A DNA stretch of 64,000 nt from Gaiellasilicea sp963745775 (GTDB lineage Bacteria; Actinomycetota; Thermoleophilia; Gaiellales; Gaiellaceae). Position 1 is the stretch's first letter, and every line of letters begins with the position of its first letter. A program made the position numbers and the translations under genes. The notes beneath the pieces were generated by a model, which worked only from the letters and a program-made list of their open reading frames with translations, did no database searches and was not told where the DNA came from. Positions 33,010 through 41,712 of the stretch are shown one piece after another. The stretch spans positions 59,622-123,621 of the forward strand of contig CAVUYY010000007.1 in assembly GCA_963745775.1 (NCBI GenBank), given 5' to 3'.

Positions 33010-34247
33010 ACGCTCCAGCGCTCGCTGAACTCGCGCTGCTTCTGCGTCGGCTCGCCGAGCTCGATTCCGAGCGTGGCGAGCTTCGTCCGGGCGATCTCGG
33101 CGTCGAGCTCGGCCGGGAAGCGGTGAAGCCCCGGTTCGAGGCTGCCGCCGGCGAGCAGATGAACGGCGAGCGCCTGCACCGAGAAGGAGAGATCCATGAT
33201 CTCGACCGGATGGCCGTCGCCGCCGGCGACGTTCGTCTGGCGGCCGTCGACGAGGACATAGGCGTTGCCGCCGCCGGGGATCGGGTGCGCGAAGACGCCC
33301 GGCCGCACCTCCTCGCCCGGGCCGAGCGCGTCGATCGCGAGCTCCCGCTCGTGATGGCCGCCGTTCGCGAGCACGACGCCGTCCTTGAGCAGCGGGATCG
33401 CCTCCGCGGGCACGGCGTCGGTTGCGCCGGTCGCGGCGATCACGACGTCCGCGTCGGGCAGCGCGTCCTCGAGTCGCGCGACGCGATGGCCGTCCATGTG
33501 CGCCTCGAGCGCCGCCACCGGCTCGATCTCGACCACGGTGACCCGTCCGCCCTGGCCGCGCGCGTAGCGGGCGAGCCCCTTCCCGACCCAGCCGTAACCG
33601 ACGATGCAGAACTCGCGGCCGGCGAAGTTGAGGTTCGTCAGCCTGTCGATCGCGGCGAGCGTCGACTGGCCGGTGCCGTAGCGGTTGTCGAACAGGTGCT
33701 TGCAACGGGCGTCGTTCGCAGCGATTGCGGGGAACGAGAGCCGGCCCGCGGCGTCCATGGCGCGCAGGCGCGCGACGCCGGTGGTCGTCTCCTCGGTGAC
33801 GCCTGCGAGCCGCGCCGCTAGCTCGGGCCGGTGCTCGAGGATCCGCGCCGTCAGCTCGGCGCCGTCGTCGATGACGAGCTCGGGTTCGGTGTCGGCGACC
33901 GCGAGCAGGTCGGCGTCGAACTGCTCGCGCGAGGCGTTGTGCGACGCGTGCACCTCGACCCCGCGTGCGACGAGCGCGGCGCAGATCGCGTCCTGCGTCG
34001 AGCCCGGGTTCGAGCCGGCGGCGACGACCTGCGCTCCCGCCTCCGCGAGCAGCAACGCGAGGTACGCCGTCTTCGCCTCCAGGTGGACGACGACTGCGAC
34101 GCGGCGCCCGCGCAGCGCCCCGTCCGCGAGTCTCGTGCGCGCGAGCCGGTTCAGAACGGGCGAATGGCGCGCGACCCACTGGATCCGCTGCTCGCCGGTG
34201 ACCGCGAGCGACGGATCTGCGATGCGGGATCGTGCGGCGGCGTCCAC
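33006..34247 (-). CDS. ahcY: Adenosylhomocysteinase-family protein, short archaeal-like type
   Basis: 413 aa. Motifs: VTEETTTGVARLRAM, the NAD-domain lead AANDARCKHLFDNRYGTGQS, the Rossmann loop IVGYGWVGKGLARYARG, ATGATDAVP and NGGHHERELAID. It lacks the roughly 40-residue insertion of the common bacterial enzyme and the C-terminal KPxHYRY tail, as in archaeal-type enzymes. Known reaction: reversible hydrolysis of S-adenosylhomocysteine. Some short members prefer S-inosylhomocysteine, which sequence alone cannot decide here. The GTG at 34247 has TAGATT 6 nt upstream. Confidence 0.88.
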   Translation of the reverse strand: MDAAARSRIADPSLAVTGEQRIQWVARHSPVLNRLARTRLADGALRGRRVAVVVHLEAKTAYLALLLAEAGAQVVAAGSNPGSTQDAICAALVARGVEVHASHNASREQFDADLLAVADTEPELVIDDGAELTARILEHRPELAARLAGVTEETTTGVARLRAMDAAGRLSFPAIAANDARCKHLFDNRYGTGQSTLAAIDRLTNLNFAGREFCIVGYGWVGKGLARYARGQGGRVTVVEIEPVAALEAHMDGHRVARLEDALPDADVVIAATGATDAVPAEAIPLLKDGVVLANGGHHERELAIDALGPGEEVRPGVFAHPIPGGGNAYVLVDGRQTNVAGGDGHPVEIMDLSFSVQALAVHLLAGGSLEPGLHRFPAELDAEIARTKLATLGIELGEPTQKQREFSERWSV

Positions 34248-34253
34248 CGCGGC

Positions 34254-34259
34254 AATCTA
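34254..34259 (-). promoter_or_regulatory. -10-like TAGATT of the adenosylhomocysteinase gene
   Basis: TTAGATT, 6-nt gap, GTG 34247. It lies directly downstream of the helicase terminator. Confidence 0.4.
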
Positions 34260-34267
34260 ATGCGAAT

Positions 34268-34300
34268 GCCTCCGCGCGCAGACAGGCTGCGCGCGGAGGC
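34268..34300 (-). terminator. Strong terminator hairpin after the DEAD helicase gene
   Basis: GCCTCCGCGCGCAG, loop ACAGG, CTGCGCGCGGAGGC: perfect 14-bp arms, 23 bp past the helicase stop in the minus direction, followed by ATTCGCATTAG. Confidence 0.8.
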
Positions 34301-34322
34301 CAAGCTCAGGAAGTCTTCCGAG

Positions 34323-35513
34323 CTAGATCTTGCGGCGAGGGCGGCTCGGGCCCCACTTGGAGTTGCGGCGCTTCGAGGCGTAGACGAGCCGCGGCGGGGC
34401 GACCTTCATCCCCTCGCTCGCGTACTCCTCGCTCTGGCCGAGCATCCGGGCGACGTGGCTCACGTCGGCCTGCTGATCGGGGAGCACGAACGTCACCCCG
34501 ATCCCGTCGCGTCCGGCGCGGCCGGTGCGGCCGACGCGGTGGACGTAGCCCTTGTTGTCCTCGGGCGGATCGAAGTTGATCACGTGCGTGATGTCGTCGA
34601 GGTCGAGGCCGCGGGCGGCGACGTCAGTGGCGATCAGCGTCGAGACCGCGCCCTTCTCGAACTGGGAGAGCGCCCGCTCGCGGGCGTTCTGGCTCATGTC
34701 GCCGTGCATCGCGACCGCCTTGACGTTCTGGCGGGCGAGCTTCTGGACGAGCCGCTCGGCGCCGCGCTTCGTCCGCACGAAGACGAGCGCCAGGCCGCGA
34801 TCCTCGGCGAGCAGCTCTGCGAGCTTCTCGACCTTGTTGTCCATCGTGACCGAGATGAACCGGTGCTCGACCTCGCCCTGCTCGTGCTCCGGCGGCAGCG
34901 TGCCCTCGTGGCGCGCTGCGTTGGTCGTATAGGCGTGGGCGAGCGCGCCGACCGCGCCGTCGAGCGTCGCCGAGAAGAACATCGTCTGGCGCTCGCTCGG
35001 CAGGCGGGCGACGATCCGGTCGACCTGCGGCTGAAAGCCCATGTCGAGCATCCGGTCGGCCTCGTCGAGGACGAGGATCCGGACGGCGTCGAGCTTGACC
35101 ATCCGGCGTTCCATCAGATCCTGGAGCCGGCCGGGGGTGGCGACGAGGACATGCGCCTCGCGAGCCTTCTTCGCCTGGGCCGGGATCGAGATCCCGCCGT
35201 AGACCGCGGCGACCTTGAGGTTGCGTGCCGGTGCGATGGTCTCGAGCTCGGCGGCGACCTGCGCTGCGAGCTCGCGGGTCGGGACGAGAATGAGCGCCGA
35301 GGGACGCGCGTCCGACGCGTCGAGGTGCTCGACGATCGGAATCGCGAAAGCGAGTGTCTTACCCGAGCCCGTCGGCGACTTCGCGAGCACGTCGCGGCCG
35401 TCGAGCAGGTCGGGGAGGACGAGCGCCTGGATCTTGAATGGCGCATGGATGTCACGCTCGGCGAGAGCCTGCGCGACGCTGGACGACACGCCCAGCTCGT
35501 GGAAAGACTGCAT
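34323..35513 (-). CDS. DEAD-box ATP-dependent RNA helicase
   Basis: 396 aa from ATG 35513 (AAGGAG upstream). Motif order is complete: Q-motif region FKIQALVLPDLLDG, motif I SPTGSGKT, Ia VPTRELAAQ, GG, TPGRL, II LDEADRMLDMGF, III FFSATLD, IV LVFVRTKRGAE, V IATDVAARGLDLD, VI HRVGRTGRAGR. The short basic tail (SKWGPSRPRRKI) resembles RhlE/CsdA-like helicases of cold adaptation or ribosome assembly. A 150-bp leader with small hairpins precedes the gene. The in-frame extension to 35597 has no ribosome site. Confidence 0.95.
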   Translation of the reverse strand: MQSFHELGVSSSVAQALAERDIHAPFKIQALVLPDLLDGRDVLAKSPTGSGKTLAFAIPIVEHLDASDARPSALILVPTRELAAQVAAELETIAPARNLKVAAVYGGISIPAQAKKAREAHVLVATPGRLQDLMERRMVKLDAVRILVLDEADRMLDMGFQPQVDRIVARLPSERQTMFFSATLDGAVGALAHAYTTNAARHEGTLPPEHEQGEVEHRFISVTMDNKVEKLAELLAEDRGLALVFVRTKRGAERLVQKLARQNVKAVAMHGDMSQNARERALSQFEKGAVSTLIATDVAARGLDLDDITHVINFDPPEDNKGYVHRVGRTGRAGRDGIGVTFVLPDQQADVSHVARMLGQSEEYASEGMKVAPPRLVYASKRRNSKWGPSRPRRKI

Positions 35514-35561
35514 TCGGTTTTCTCCTTCGTTGTCTGTCGAGACTTGCCTGCCTCGACGAAC

Positions 35562-35579
35562 TCCGCTGTCAGCAGCGGA
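35562..35579 (-). promoter_or_regulatory. Hairpin in the 5' leader of the helicase gene
   Basis: TCCGCTG, loop TCAG, CAGCGGA, about 50 bp before the helicase start. A second small inverted repeat GGACGG/CCGTCC lies near 35607-35623. The leader may fold and affect helicase expression (inference). Confidence 0.35.
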
Positions 35580-35651
35580 ACAAACCGAAGAAGTCAAACC
35601 TCACAGGACGGAACCCCCGTCCATGCGGATCAAGGTAGCAGACGCCCCGGT

Positions 35652-35657
35652 TAGGCT
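35652..35657 (+). promoter_or_regulatory. -10-like TAGGCT of the aminotransferase gene
   Basis: TTAGGCT-N6-GTG, identical hexamer and spacing to the carboxylase promoter at 11882. Confidence 0.45.
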
Positions 35658-35663
35658 CATTCC

Positions 35664-36725
35664 GTGATCTCCTTTGCCCGAGGCGCGCCGGCGCCGGAGT
35701 GTCTGGACGCAGAGCTGATCGGCGACTGCGCTCGGGCTGCCGTCCAGGCCGATCGAGCGGTGCTCGGCTACGGCGCGGGCGGGGGCTACGGGCCGCTCCG
35801 CGAATGGCTCGGCGAGCGCCACGGAGTCGAGCCCTCGCGAATCGTCGTCACGAGCGGCGGCCTCCAGGGAATCGCCTTCTGGTTCGAAGAGCTCCTGGCG
35901 CAGCGGCCGGGCCGGGTGCTCGTCGAGGCGCCGACCTACGACCGGCCGCTCAAGCAGCTCGCACGACTCGGCGCGGAGGTCGTGCCGCTTCAGATGGACG
36001 CCGAAGGGCTCGATCCGGACGCGCTCGAGCGCGAGCTCGCCGGCGGCGACGTGAGCTTCCTCTACACGATCCCCACCTTCCAGAACCCGAGCGGGCGCAC
36101 CCTCTCGATCGAGCGGCGCCGCGCGTTGGTCGAGCTCGCCGCCGCGCACGGATTGCCGGTGCTCGAGGACGATCCGTACGGGCTCGTCCGCTACGAGGGC
36201 GAGCCGCAGCCGTCGCTGCACGAGCTCGAGGGCGGCGAGCTCGTCACCTACGCATCGTCCTTCTCGAAGACGATCGCTCCGGGCATCCGCGTGGGCTGGT
36301 TCGTGCTGCCGGCTCCGCTCGCCGCGCGGATCGAGGAGCGTGCGGTCTCGACCTATATCTCGCCGCCCTTCCTCACCCAGGCGACCGTGCTCGAGCTGCA
36401 CCGCCGCGGCGCATTCGAGCCGAACCTGGAACGGATTCGCGGTCTCCTGCGCGCTCGGCGCGACGCTCTCGTCGAAGCGCTTGCGCGGGAGCTCGGCGGC
36501 CGCGTCACGTGGACGATCCCCGCCGGCGGCTACTTCCTCTGGGTCGAGCTTCCGGTCGAGGCAGCGGAGCTCCTCGCCCGCGCCGAATCGCGCGGCGTCA
36601 GCTTCGTCAAGGGCTCGGACTTCTTCCCGGGGCCCGGCGGGGAGCAGTCGGCGCGACTCGCCTTTAGCTACGCGTCGCCGTCGGAGATCGACGAGGGCGT
36701 CGCCGTGCTCGCCTCGCTCGTCTGA
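35664..36725 (+). CDS. PLP-dependent aminotransferase (class I/II, LysN/MocR-aminotransferase type)
   Basis: 353 aa. Visible: GYGAGGGYGPLREWL, the cofactor region VTSGGLQGIAFW, PTFQNPSGRTLS, EDDPYGLVRYEG with the PLP-phenol Asp/Tyr, the Schiff-base lysine in YASSFSKTIAPGIRVGW, and the substrate carboxylate-binding Arg near the C-terminus (SARLAFSYAS). This subgroup includes 2-aminoadipate and other transaminases and the C-half of MocR regulators, but no HTH is present. Substrate undetermined. Confidence 0.9.
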   Translation: MISFARGAPAPECLDAELIGDCARAAVQADRAVLGYGAGGGYGPLREWLGERHGVEPSRIVVTSGGLQGIAFWFEELLAQRPGRVLVEAPTYDRPLKQLARLGAEVVPLQMDAEGLDPDALERELAGGDVSFLYTIPTFQNPSGRTLSIERRRALVELAAAHGLPVLEDDPYGLVRYEGEPQPSLHELEGGELVTYASSFSKTIAPGIRVGWFVLPAPLAARIEERAVSTYISPPFLTQATVLELHRRGAFEPNLERIRGLLRARRDALVEALARELGGRVTWTIPAGGYFLWVELPVEAAELLARAESRGVSFVKGSDFFPGPGGEQSARLAFSYASPSEIDEGVAVLASLV

Positions 36726-36997
36726 GCGCTTCCAGGCTCACGCACGTCCGCGAGCGCCCGTCGCCGTGCATGGAGCTGCGAGATGAGGACGCCGGCGAGC
36801 AGTCCTGCGAGGAGCGAGAGCAGGATCACCCAGATCAGCGACGTCTCCGCCTTGGCGAAGACGAAGTTGACGCTGGTGTCGTCGTTGTTGCCGACGATGA
36901 ACGCGATCACCCAGGCGACGATCAGGATCAGCCCGGCAAGTCTGAGCCAGAGACGCGGCTGCCAGGTGCGGTCGAACTGCCGCTGCGGAGTCTCCAT
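36668..36997 (-). CDS. LapA-domain membrane protein
   Basis: 109 aa. Two membrane helices, LRLAGLILIVAWVIAFIVGNN and a second around TSLIWVILLSLLAGLLAGVLIS, separated by the conserved DDTSVNFVFAKAE. This is the LapA/DUF1049 layout (lipopolysaccharide assembly protein A-like, of unclear role in Gram-positives). Its 3' end overlaps the convergent aminotransferase gene by 58 bp. Confidence 0.85.
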   Translation of the reverse strand: METPQRQFDRTWQPRLWLRLAGLILIVAWVIAFIVGNNDDTSVNFVFAKAETSLIWVILLSLLAGLLAGVLISQLHARRRALADVREPGSAQTSEASTATPSSISDGDA

Positions 36998-37006
36998 GGC
37001 CGCAGT

Positions 37007-37189
37007 CTAGGCCGCCGCGGTGGCGAGGGCCGGAGCGGCACGCGGTACGAGGCGCGGCTGCGGTGGCGGAGTCAAGACACCCGCTGTTGCGCGGCGGAAC
37101 GTGGGGCAGGGATTGTCGCTTGGGAGGGCGCAAAGGCCCGCGCGGCGGAAATAGCAGTCGCTACACGATGCTTCTGATCTTTTGCTCAT
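37007..37189 (-). CDS. 60-aa Cys-containing small protein
   Basis: MSKRSEASCSDCYFRRAGLC, then a PCPTFRRA segment: four conserved-looking cysteines in CSDC/LC/PC spacing suggest a metal site. The C-terminal half is Pro/Ala-rich. The ATG at 37189 has AAGGA 5 nt upstream, so it is preferred over an in-frame ATG at 37231. Function unknown. Confidence 0.6.
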   Translation of the reverse strand: MSKRSEASCSDCYFRRAGLCALPSDNPCPTFRRATAGVLTPPPQPRLVPRAAPALATAAA

Positions 37190-37323
37190 TATTCCTTTTG
37201 CTCGGATGCTTCGCCGCTGGACAGTGGCCATTCTTGCCAGGACCCTTCACGCGCCACAACCCCCGCGTTAACGAAAAGGACGCAATTTCCGGGCGTTTCA
37301 AACTTCATGAAAACTGCTGCTAA
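37190..37323. other. Lower-GC intergenic segment
   Basis: 134 bp with visibly more A/T than the surroundings (for example TTTTGCTCATTATTCCTTTTGC and the C6-T6 run near 37327). It holds the leader of the 60-aa gene. No inverted repeats of a mobile element and no riboswitch were recognised. Confidence 0.5.
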
Positions 37324-38328
37324 CTACCCTTTTTTGGGCAGCGTTGCCAACCGTCGCAACGCCTGTTGAAAACTCTCCACCGCGATGATGCGAAGGCCAT
37401 TGGCGTTGCGGCGTGCCTCCTTCGCGTTTTCCCCAGCAGGGACGAGGAAGACCTCGATCCCGGCCTCCTTCGCGCCGAGGGTCTTCTGCTTGATCCCTCC
37501 GATCGGGGCTACGCCACCGTCGAGCTCGATCTCGCCCGTCGCCGCCACGCGATAGCCGCGATCGACGTCTCGCCCGAGCTGCTCGAGCACCTCGAGCGAG
37601 AAGGCGAGGCCCGCCGACGGTCCGCCGACGCCCCCGAGGTCGATGTCCACGTCGATCGGAAGATCGATCTCGGCAGACTGCTCGACCTGGATTCCGATGA
37701 TCGCCCGTCCGTTCTCCTCGGGCGACTCGATCGTCGAGAGCACCTCGGTGCGCACGGCTCCGCCGGCCCGGACCCCGATCCGTACCTGGTCGCCGGGCTC
37801 GCGATCGGCGACGAGCCGCCTCAGGTCGTCTGGCGTCTTCACCGGCTTCCCGTCGACCGAGACGATCACCTCGGTTGCCTCGAGCTTCCCGTCTGCCGGA
37901 GCGTCCGGAGCGACCGCGACGACGAGCGCACCCGCCGGGTCGGAGCCGACATCGAGCCCCAGCTCCTTCAGAGCCACGGCGGCCGCGATCTCCTGCGAGC
38001 GATCCATCTGGCGCAGGTTCTGGCGGCGGCGCTCCTCGAAGTCCGTTCCCGGTGGCACGATGGCCTCGGCCGGGACGAGCTCTGCCCCGTCGGGTCGGAG
38101 CGGCGACAGCAGCTCCTCGAGGAGCGACGACTTGCGGACGATCACGTCCACGAAGTAGATCCCGCCTCCTTCCATCGCGGGCTTTGCTCCCTCCACCTTC
38201 ACCTTGTCCGCCAGCGGCTTGGCGCCGTCCGGCAGGATCAGGTAGCTGCTCGAGGGGAGAAACCACGTGGCGGCGACCGCGGCCACGAGCAGGACGAGGC
38301 CGACTTTGACGAGGCGGCTCAGGGTCAG
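37324..38328 (-). CDS. YlbL-type PDZ plus Lon-protease-domain membrane protein
   Basis: About 334 aa. One N-terminal membrane helix (LVKVGLVLLVAAVAATWFL) is followed by SSSYLILPDGAKPLADKV, a PDZ domain (VVAVAPDAPADGKL with VDGKPVKTPDDLRRLV) and a C-terminal Lon S16 domain. The catalytic Ser is in GVGGPSAGLAFSLEVL and the Lys in IGGIKQKTLGAKEAG. Such membrane-anchored proteases act at the cell surface. The start is unclear: the only candidate close to the helix is a CTG at 38328 overlapping the upstream SDR stop (CTGA), otherwise a base error hides the start. Confidence 0.85.
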   Translation of the reverse strand: MTLSRLVKVGLVLLVAAVAATWFLPSSSYLILPDGAKPLADKVKVEGAKPAMEGGGIYFVDVIVRKSSLLEELLSPLRPDGAELVPAEAIVPPGTDFEERRRQNLRQMDRSQEIAAAVALKELGLDVGSDPAGALVVAVAPDAPADGKLEATEVIVSVDGKPVKTPDDLRRLVADREPGDQVRIGVRAGGAVRTEVLSTIESPEENGRAIIGIQVEQSAEIDLPIDVDIDLGGVGGPSAGLAFSLEVLEQLGRDVDRGYRVAATGEIELDGGVAPIGGIKQKTLGAKEAGIEVFLVPAGENAKEARRNANGLRIIAVESFQQALRRLATLPKKG

Positions 38329-39069
38329 AAGAGGCCTCGCGTCAGGCCCCCGTCGACCGCGATCGTGGCGCCGCTGATGTACGCGGCGCGATCCGAGGCG
38401 AGGAAGCAGACGACGTCCCCCAGCTCCCGCGGAGCGCCGAGCCGACGCAGCGGGATCGTCGCGAGATCGGATTCGGTCGGCCCGTCGGGATAGACCTCCT
38501 TCAAGCGCTCCGTGTCGATCCGACCAGGCGCGATCGTGTTGACCGTGACGGCGGACGGCCCGAGCTCGCGGGCGACGCTCTTCAGCCAGCCGGTGAGGCC
38601 CGGCCGAATCGCGTTCGAGAGCGCGAGATTGTCGATCGGCTCCTTGGCCGCGCTCGACGTGATCGCGATCACGCGCCCGTGGCCGCTCGCCTCGAGGTGG
38701 GATCGGCAGAGGCGGACGAGCCGAACCGCGGAGAGCAGCAGGAGGGCAACGGCATCCTCGACCTGCTCGTCGGTGACCTCGAGCGCTCCCGTCCGAGGCG
38801 GGCCGCCGCTGTTGAGGACGAGGATGTCGACGCCGCCGAACGCTGCGACGGTCTGCTCGACAAGCTGCGCCGAGGTGGCGTGGATTGGCGACGTCGCCAC
38901 GCACGGCGAGCGCGCCCAGCCGCTCGGCTTCGCGCTCGAGCGCCTCCCGGCCCCGAGCCAGCATCGCGACGTTCGCGCCCTCGGCCGCGAGCGCCTCGGC
39001 CGACGCGAGCCCGATTCCGGCCGATGCGCCGCAGACGATCGCCGTGCGACCTCGCAGTCCGAGCTCCAT
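38325..39069 (-). CDS. Short-chain dehydrogenase/reductase; one frameshift
   Basis: About 247 aa. NAD(P) motif VCGASAGIGLASAEAL, then NSGGPPRTG, the Ser region ITSSAAKEP and C-terminal GATIAVDGGL typical of SDR enzymes. The usual YxxxK is replaced: after SSAAKEP the sequence reads DNLALSNAIRPGLTG, so Asn-Ala stands where Tyr and Lys are expected. A subset of SDRs lacks the canonical Tyr-Lys and its activity is doubtful. A frameshift near 38883 joins the two halves. It overlaps the YlbL gene and starts 20 bp after mdh. Confidence 0.85.
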
Positions 39070-39088
39070 CAGCTGATCCCCGACTGCC

Positions 39089-40013
39089 TCAGGCGCTCAG
39101 CACGCCGACGACCTCGCGAACCGCGTCCGCCGACGCCTCGAGCGCTGCCTGCTCGTCTCTCGTCGAGTTCGAGCTCGACGATCCTCTCGATCCCGCCGGC
39201 TCCCAGCACGACGGGAACACCCATGTAGAGCCCGTCGATCCCGTACTCCCCCTCGAGGTAGGCGGTGCACGGGAGCACGCGCTTCTCGTCGAGGACGATC
39301 GCGTCGACCATCTGGGCCGCTGCGGCGCCCGGCGCGTACCACGCCGACGTGCCGAGCAGGTTGACGAGCTCGCCGCCGCCCTTCGCCGTGCGCTCGACCA
39401 TCGCCTGGATCCGATCCTCGGGAGCGAGCTTGCGGAGCGGGATCCCGCCGACGGTCGTCGCCGAGACGACAGGCACCATCTGGTCGCCGTGACCGCCGAG
39501 CACCATCGCGGTCACGTCCTTGATCGACATCCCCGTCTCCCACGCGATGAAGGCCGAGAAGCGCGCTGTGTCGAGGATGCCCGCCATCCCGAAGACACGC
39601 TCCTTCGCCCAGCCCGAGACGCTCTTCGCGACGTGACACATCGCGTCGAGCGGGTTCGAGACGATCACGAGGATCGCATCCGGGCTCGTCTCCAGCACCT
39701 GCTCCGTGACTGAGCCGACAATCTTCTCGTTCGTGGTCACAAGGTCGTCGCGGCTCATCCCCGGCTGGCGGGGCAGGCCGGCTGTGATCACGACCACCTC
39801 GGAGTCGGCCGACTCCTCGTAGCCGTTCGAGCCGGTCACGTTCGCCTCGTAGCCGAGAACGGCAGCCGCCTGGTTCAGGTCGAGCGCCTTCCCCTGCGGG
39901 AGACCTTCCTTGATGTCGACGACCACGACGTCCGCGTAGTCGCGGCGCGCGAGCTCCTGCGCGCACGTCGCGCCGACGTTCCCCGCTCCTACGACAGTCA
40001 CCTTTCGTCTCAC
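39089..40013 (-). CDS. mdh: Malate dehydrogenase (LDH/MDH superfamily); one frameshift near the C-terminus
   Basis: About 308 aa. N-terminal VTVVGAGNVGATCAQELARR (NAD loop), the acidic DIKEG that selects NAD, ITAGLPRQPGMSRDDL with the active-site loop Arg pair, VSNPLDAM, the catalytic His in GGHGDQMVP and GILDTARFSAF. The RQPGMSR substrate loop indicates malate rather than lactate. An extra C near 39163 (before GAG) shifts the frame; corrected, the protein ends VVGVLSA. The GTG at 40013 follows GAGGAGACG. TCA-cycle enzyme, divergent from citrate synthase. Confidence 0.95.
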
Positions 40014-40132
40014 GCTCGTCTCCTCGTCGTCTGGCCCGATCGGGCGCTCGGGCGGCGGATTGTATGCGCCGGGTCGCGAGGTCGCCCGTGAGGTACCGTC
40101 CGGCGCACGCGGAATCCGAGCGGAGGAGCACG

Positions 40133-41218
40133 ATGAACGAGTTCAAGCCGGGCCTCGAGGGCATCGTCGCCGTCGAGACCGAGATCGCCGAGCCTGACCG
40201 CGAGGGCGGAGCCCTCCGCTACCGCGGCGTCGACATCGAGGATCTCGTGGGGCACTACCCGTACGAGAACGTCTGGGGATTGCTCGTCGACGACGACCTC
40301 CATTCGACGATGCCCGCGCCCGAGCCGCACGAGCCGGCTGCGCTGACCGGGAATGCTCCTGCCGACCTTCAGGCAGAGACTGCACGCCTCTCCGGGAAGT
40401 GGAAGCTCGGGAAGCTGAACGAGATCTCGGACGAGCAGGCGCGCGCGGATCTCGGGCGCCTCTCTGCTCAGATGATGACGATCGTCGCGCGATCCGCTCG
40501 CGTCGCGGACGGGGAGACGGACCCGGTTTCCGAAGCGACCGTCGAGCAGGGGAAGACGGCAGCCGAGAAGTTCCTCCTCCGCTGGCGCGGCGAGGCCGAC
40601 CCGAAGCACGTGAAGGCGATCGACACCTACTGGATCTGCACCGCCGAGCACGGGTTGAACGCGTCGACCTTCGCGGCGCGCGTGACGGCGTCGACGGGCG
40701 CCGATTGCGGCGCCGCGCTGTCGTCCGCGGTCGGCGCGCTCTCGGGGCCGCTGCACGGCGGCGCCCCCGCGTACGTGAAGCCGATGCTCGAGGAGGTTGC
40801 GGCGTCGGGCGATGCCGCGCGGTGGGTGACCGAGACGCTCGACAGCGGCAAGCGGATCATGGGCTTCGGGCACCGGATCTATCGCGCGGAGGATCCGCGC
40901 TCTCGGCTCCTGAAGGGCGTGGCCAGGGAGCTCGGCGCGCCCAACATCGAGGTCGCCGAGGAGCTCGAAGAGGTCGCGCTGAAGGCGCTCCAGGAGCGCT
41001 CGCCCGACCGGGTGCTCGCGACGAATGTCGAGTACTACTCCGCCGTCGTGCTGGACGTCGCCGAGATCCCGCCGCCGCTCGCGCCCGCGATGTTCGCGTG
41101 CTCGCGGGTGGCCGGGTGGTCGGCCCACATCCTCGAGCAGAAGCGCACGGGGCGGCTCTTCAGGCCGTCGGCGCGCTACGTCGGCCCCGCCGCCCGCGAA
41201 GCCGCTTCGGTCGGATGA
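40133..41218 (+). CDS. Citrate synthase (actinobacterial citrate synthase 2 type)
   Basis: 361 aa. Catalytic His regions ICTAEHGLNASTFAARV and MGFGHRIYRAEDPR are intact, with SGPLHGGAPAYV. Where the common enzyme has the catalytic Asp (NVDFYS), this one has Glu in ATNVEYYSAVVLD; I recall the same substitution in actinobacterial homologues, so it is probably a family trait. The C-terminus WSAHILEQKRTGRLFRPSARYVGP is typical of that group. The ATG follows CGGAGGAGCACG. Condenses acetyl-CoA with oxaloacetate; a methylcitrate role cannot be excluded. It overlaps the HEAT gene by 4 bp. Confidence 0.93.
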   Translation: MNEFKPGLEGIVAVETEIAEPDREGGALRYRGVDIEDLVGHYPYENVWGLLVDDDLHSTMPAPEPHEPAALTGNAPADLQAETARLSGKWKLGKLNEISDEQARADLGRLSAQMMTIVARSARVADGETDPVSEATVEQGKTAAEKFLLRWRGEADPKHVKAIDTYWICTAEHGLNASTFAARVTASTGADCGAALSSAVGALSGPLHGGAPAYVKPMLEEVAASGDAARWVTETLDSGKRIMGFGHRIYRAEDPRSRLLKGVARELGAPNIEVAEELEEVALKALQERSPDRVLATNVEYYSAVVLDVAEIPPPLAPAMFACSRVAGWSAHILEQKRTGRLFRPSARYVGPAAREAASVG

Positions 41219-41712
41219 CGCTGGCCGAGGCTGCGGCGGAAGCCGACGGCCTGGCGGCTGCGGGCGACCAGCGCGGGCTGGCCGAGCTGCGGTCGCAATG
41301 GGACGAGGAGATCGAGCACGCCGCTCGGAGCGCGGACTACCGCATCCGCGCCCAGGCGTATCGCGCGATCGCGCAGTTTCGCTTCCGCCAGAAGCTGGAG
41401 CTCGTGCGGCGCGGTCTTCAAGACGAGAGCCCGGCGGCGCGCGGCTCGGCCCTGATCTCGCTCGAGGCTCTCTCGCGCGACCATCCGGGCGACGTCAACA
41501 GCATGCGGTCGCTTCTGCACGAGCTTGCGAGCAACGACCCCAACCTTGCGGTGCGCCGCCTGGCGATCATCTGCCTGAAGAACGGCTCGCCGCAGCGGGA
41601 GACGATCCTCGTCCTGAACGGCTTGGCGGACGACGACGAGGCGGATGCCGAGCTGCGCAAGACCGCGAAGACGATCGCAGCGGCGCTGACCAAGCGGTCG
41701 AATACCAGGTGA
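41215..41712 (+). CDS. Small HEAT-repeat-like protein
   Basis: 165 aa, almost entirely helical, with repeating pairs such as IRAQAYRAIAQFRFRQ, SPAARGSALISLEALSRDH and NLAVRRLAIICLKNGS. No catalytic motif. It sits between citrate synthase and purE with 4-bp overlaps at both ends, so it is translated from the same message. Probably a protein-binding scaffold (inference). Confidence 0.7.
   Translation: MTLAEAAAEADGLAAAGDQRGLAELRSQWDEEIEHAARSADYRIRAQAYRAIAQFRFRQKLELVRRGLQDESPAARGSALISLEALSRDHPGDVNSMRSLLHELASNDPNLAVRRLAIICLKNGSPQRETILVLNGLADDDEADAELRKTAKTIAAALTKRSNTR

Noticed and set aside
37170..37340. AT-richer segment as a mobile-element remnant
   Set aside because: No terminal repeats, target duplication or transposase fragment; it fits a promoter/leader plus the lysine-rich end of the YlbL gene.
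40133..41218. Loss of the catalytic Asp in citrate synthase (Glu in NVEYYS)
   Set aside because: As I recall, the same Glu occurs in actinobacterial citrate synthase 2 proteins, so it is a family trait rather than a defect.
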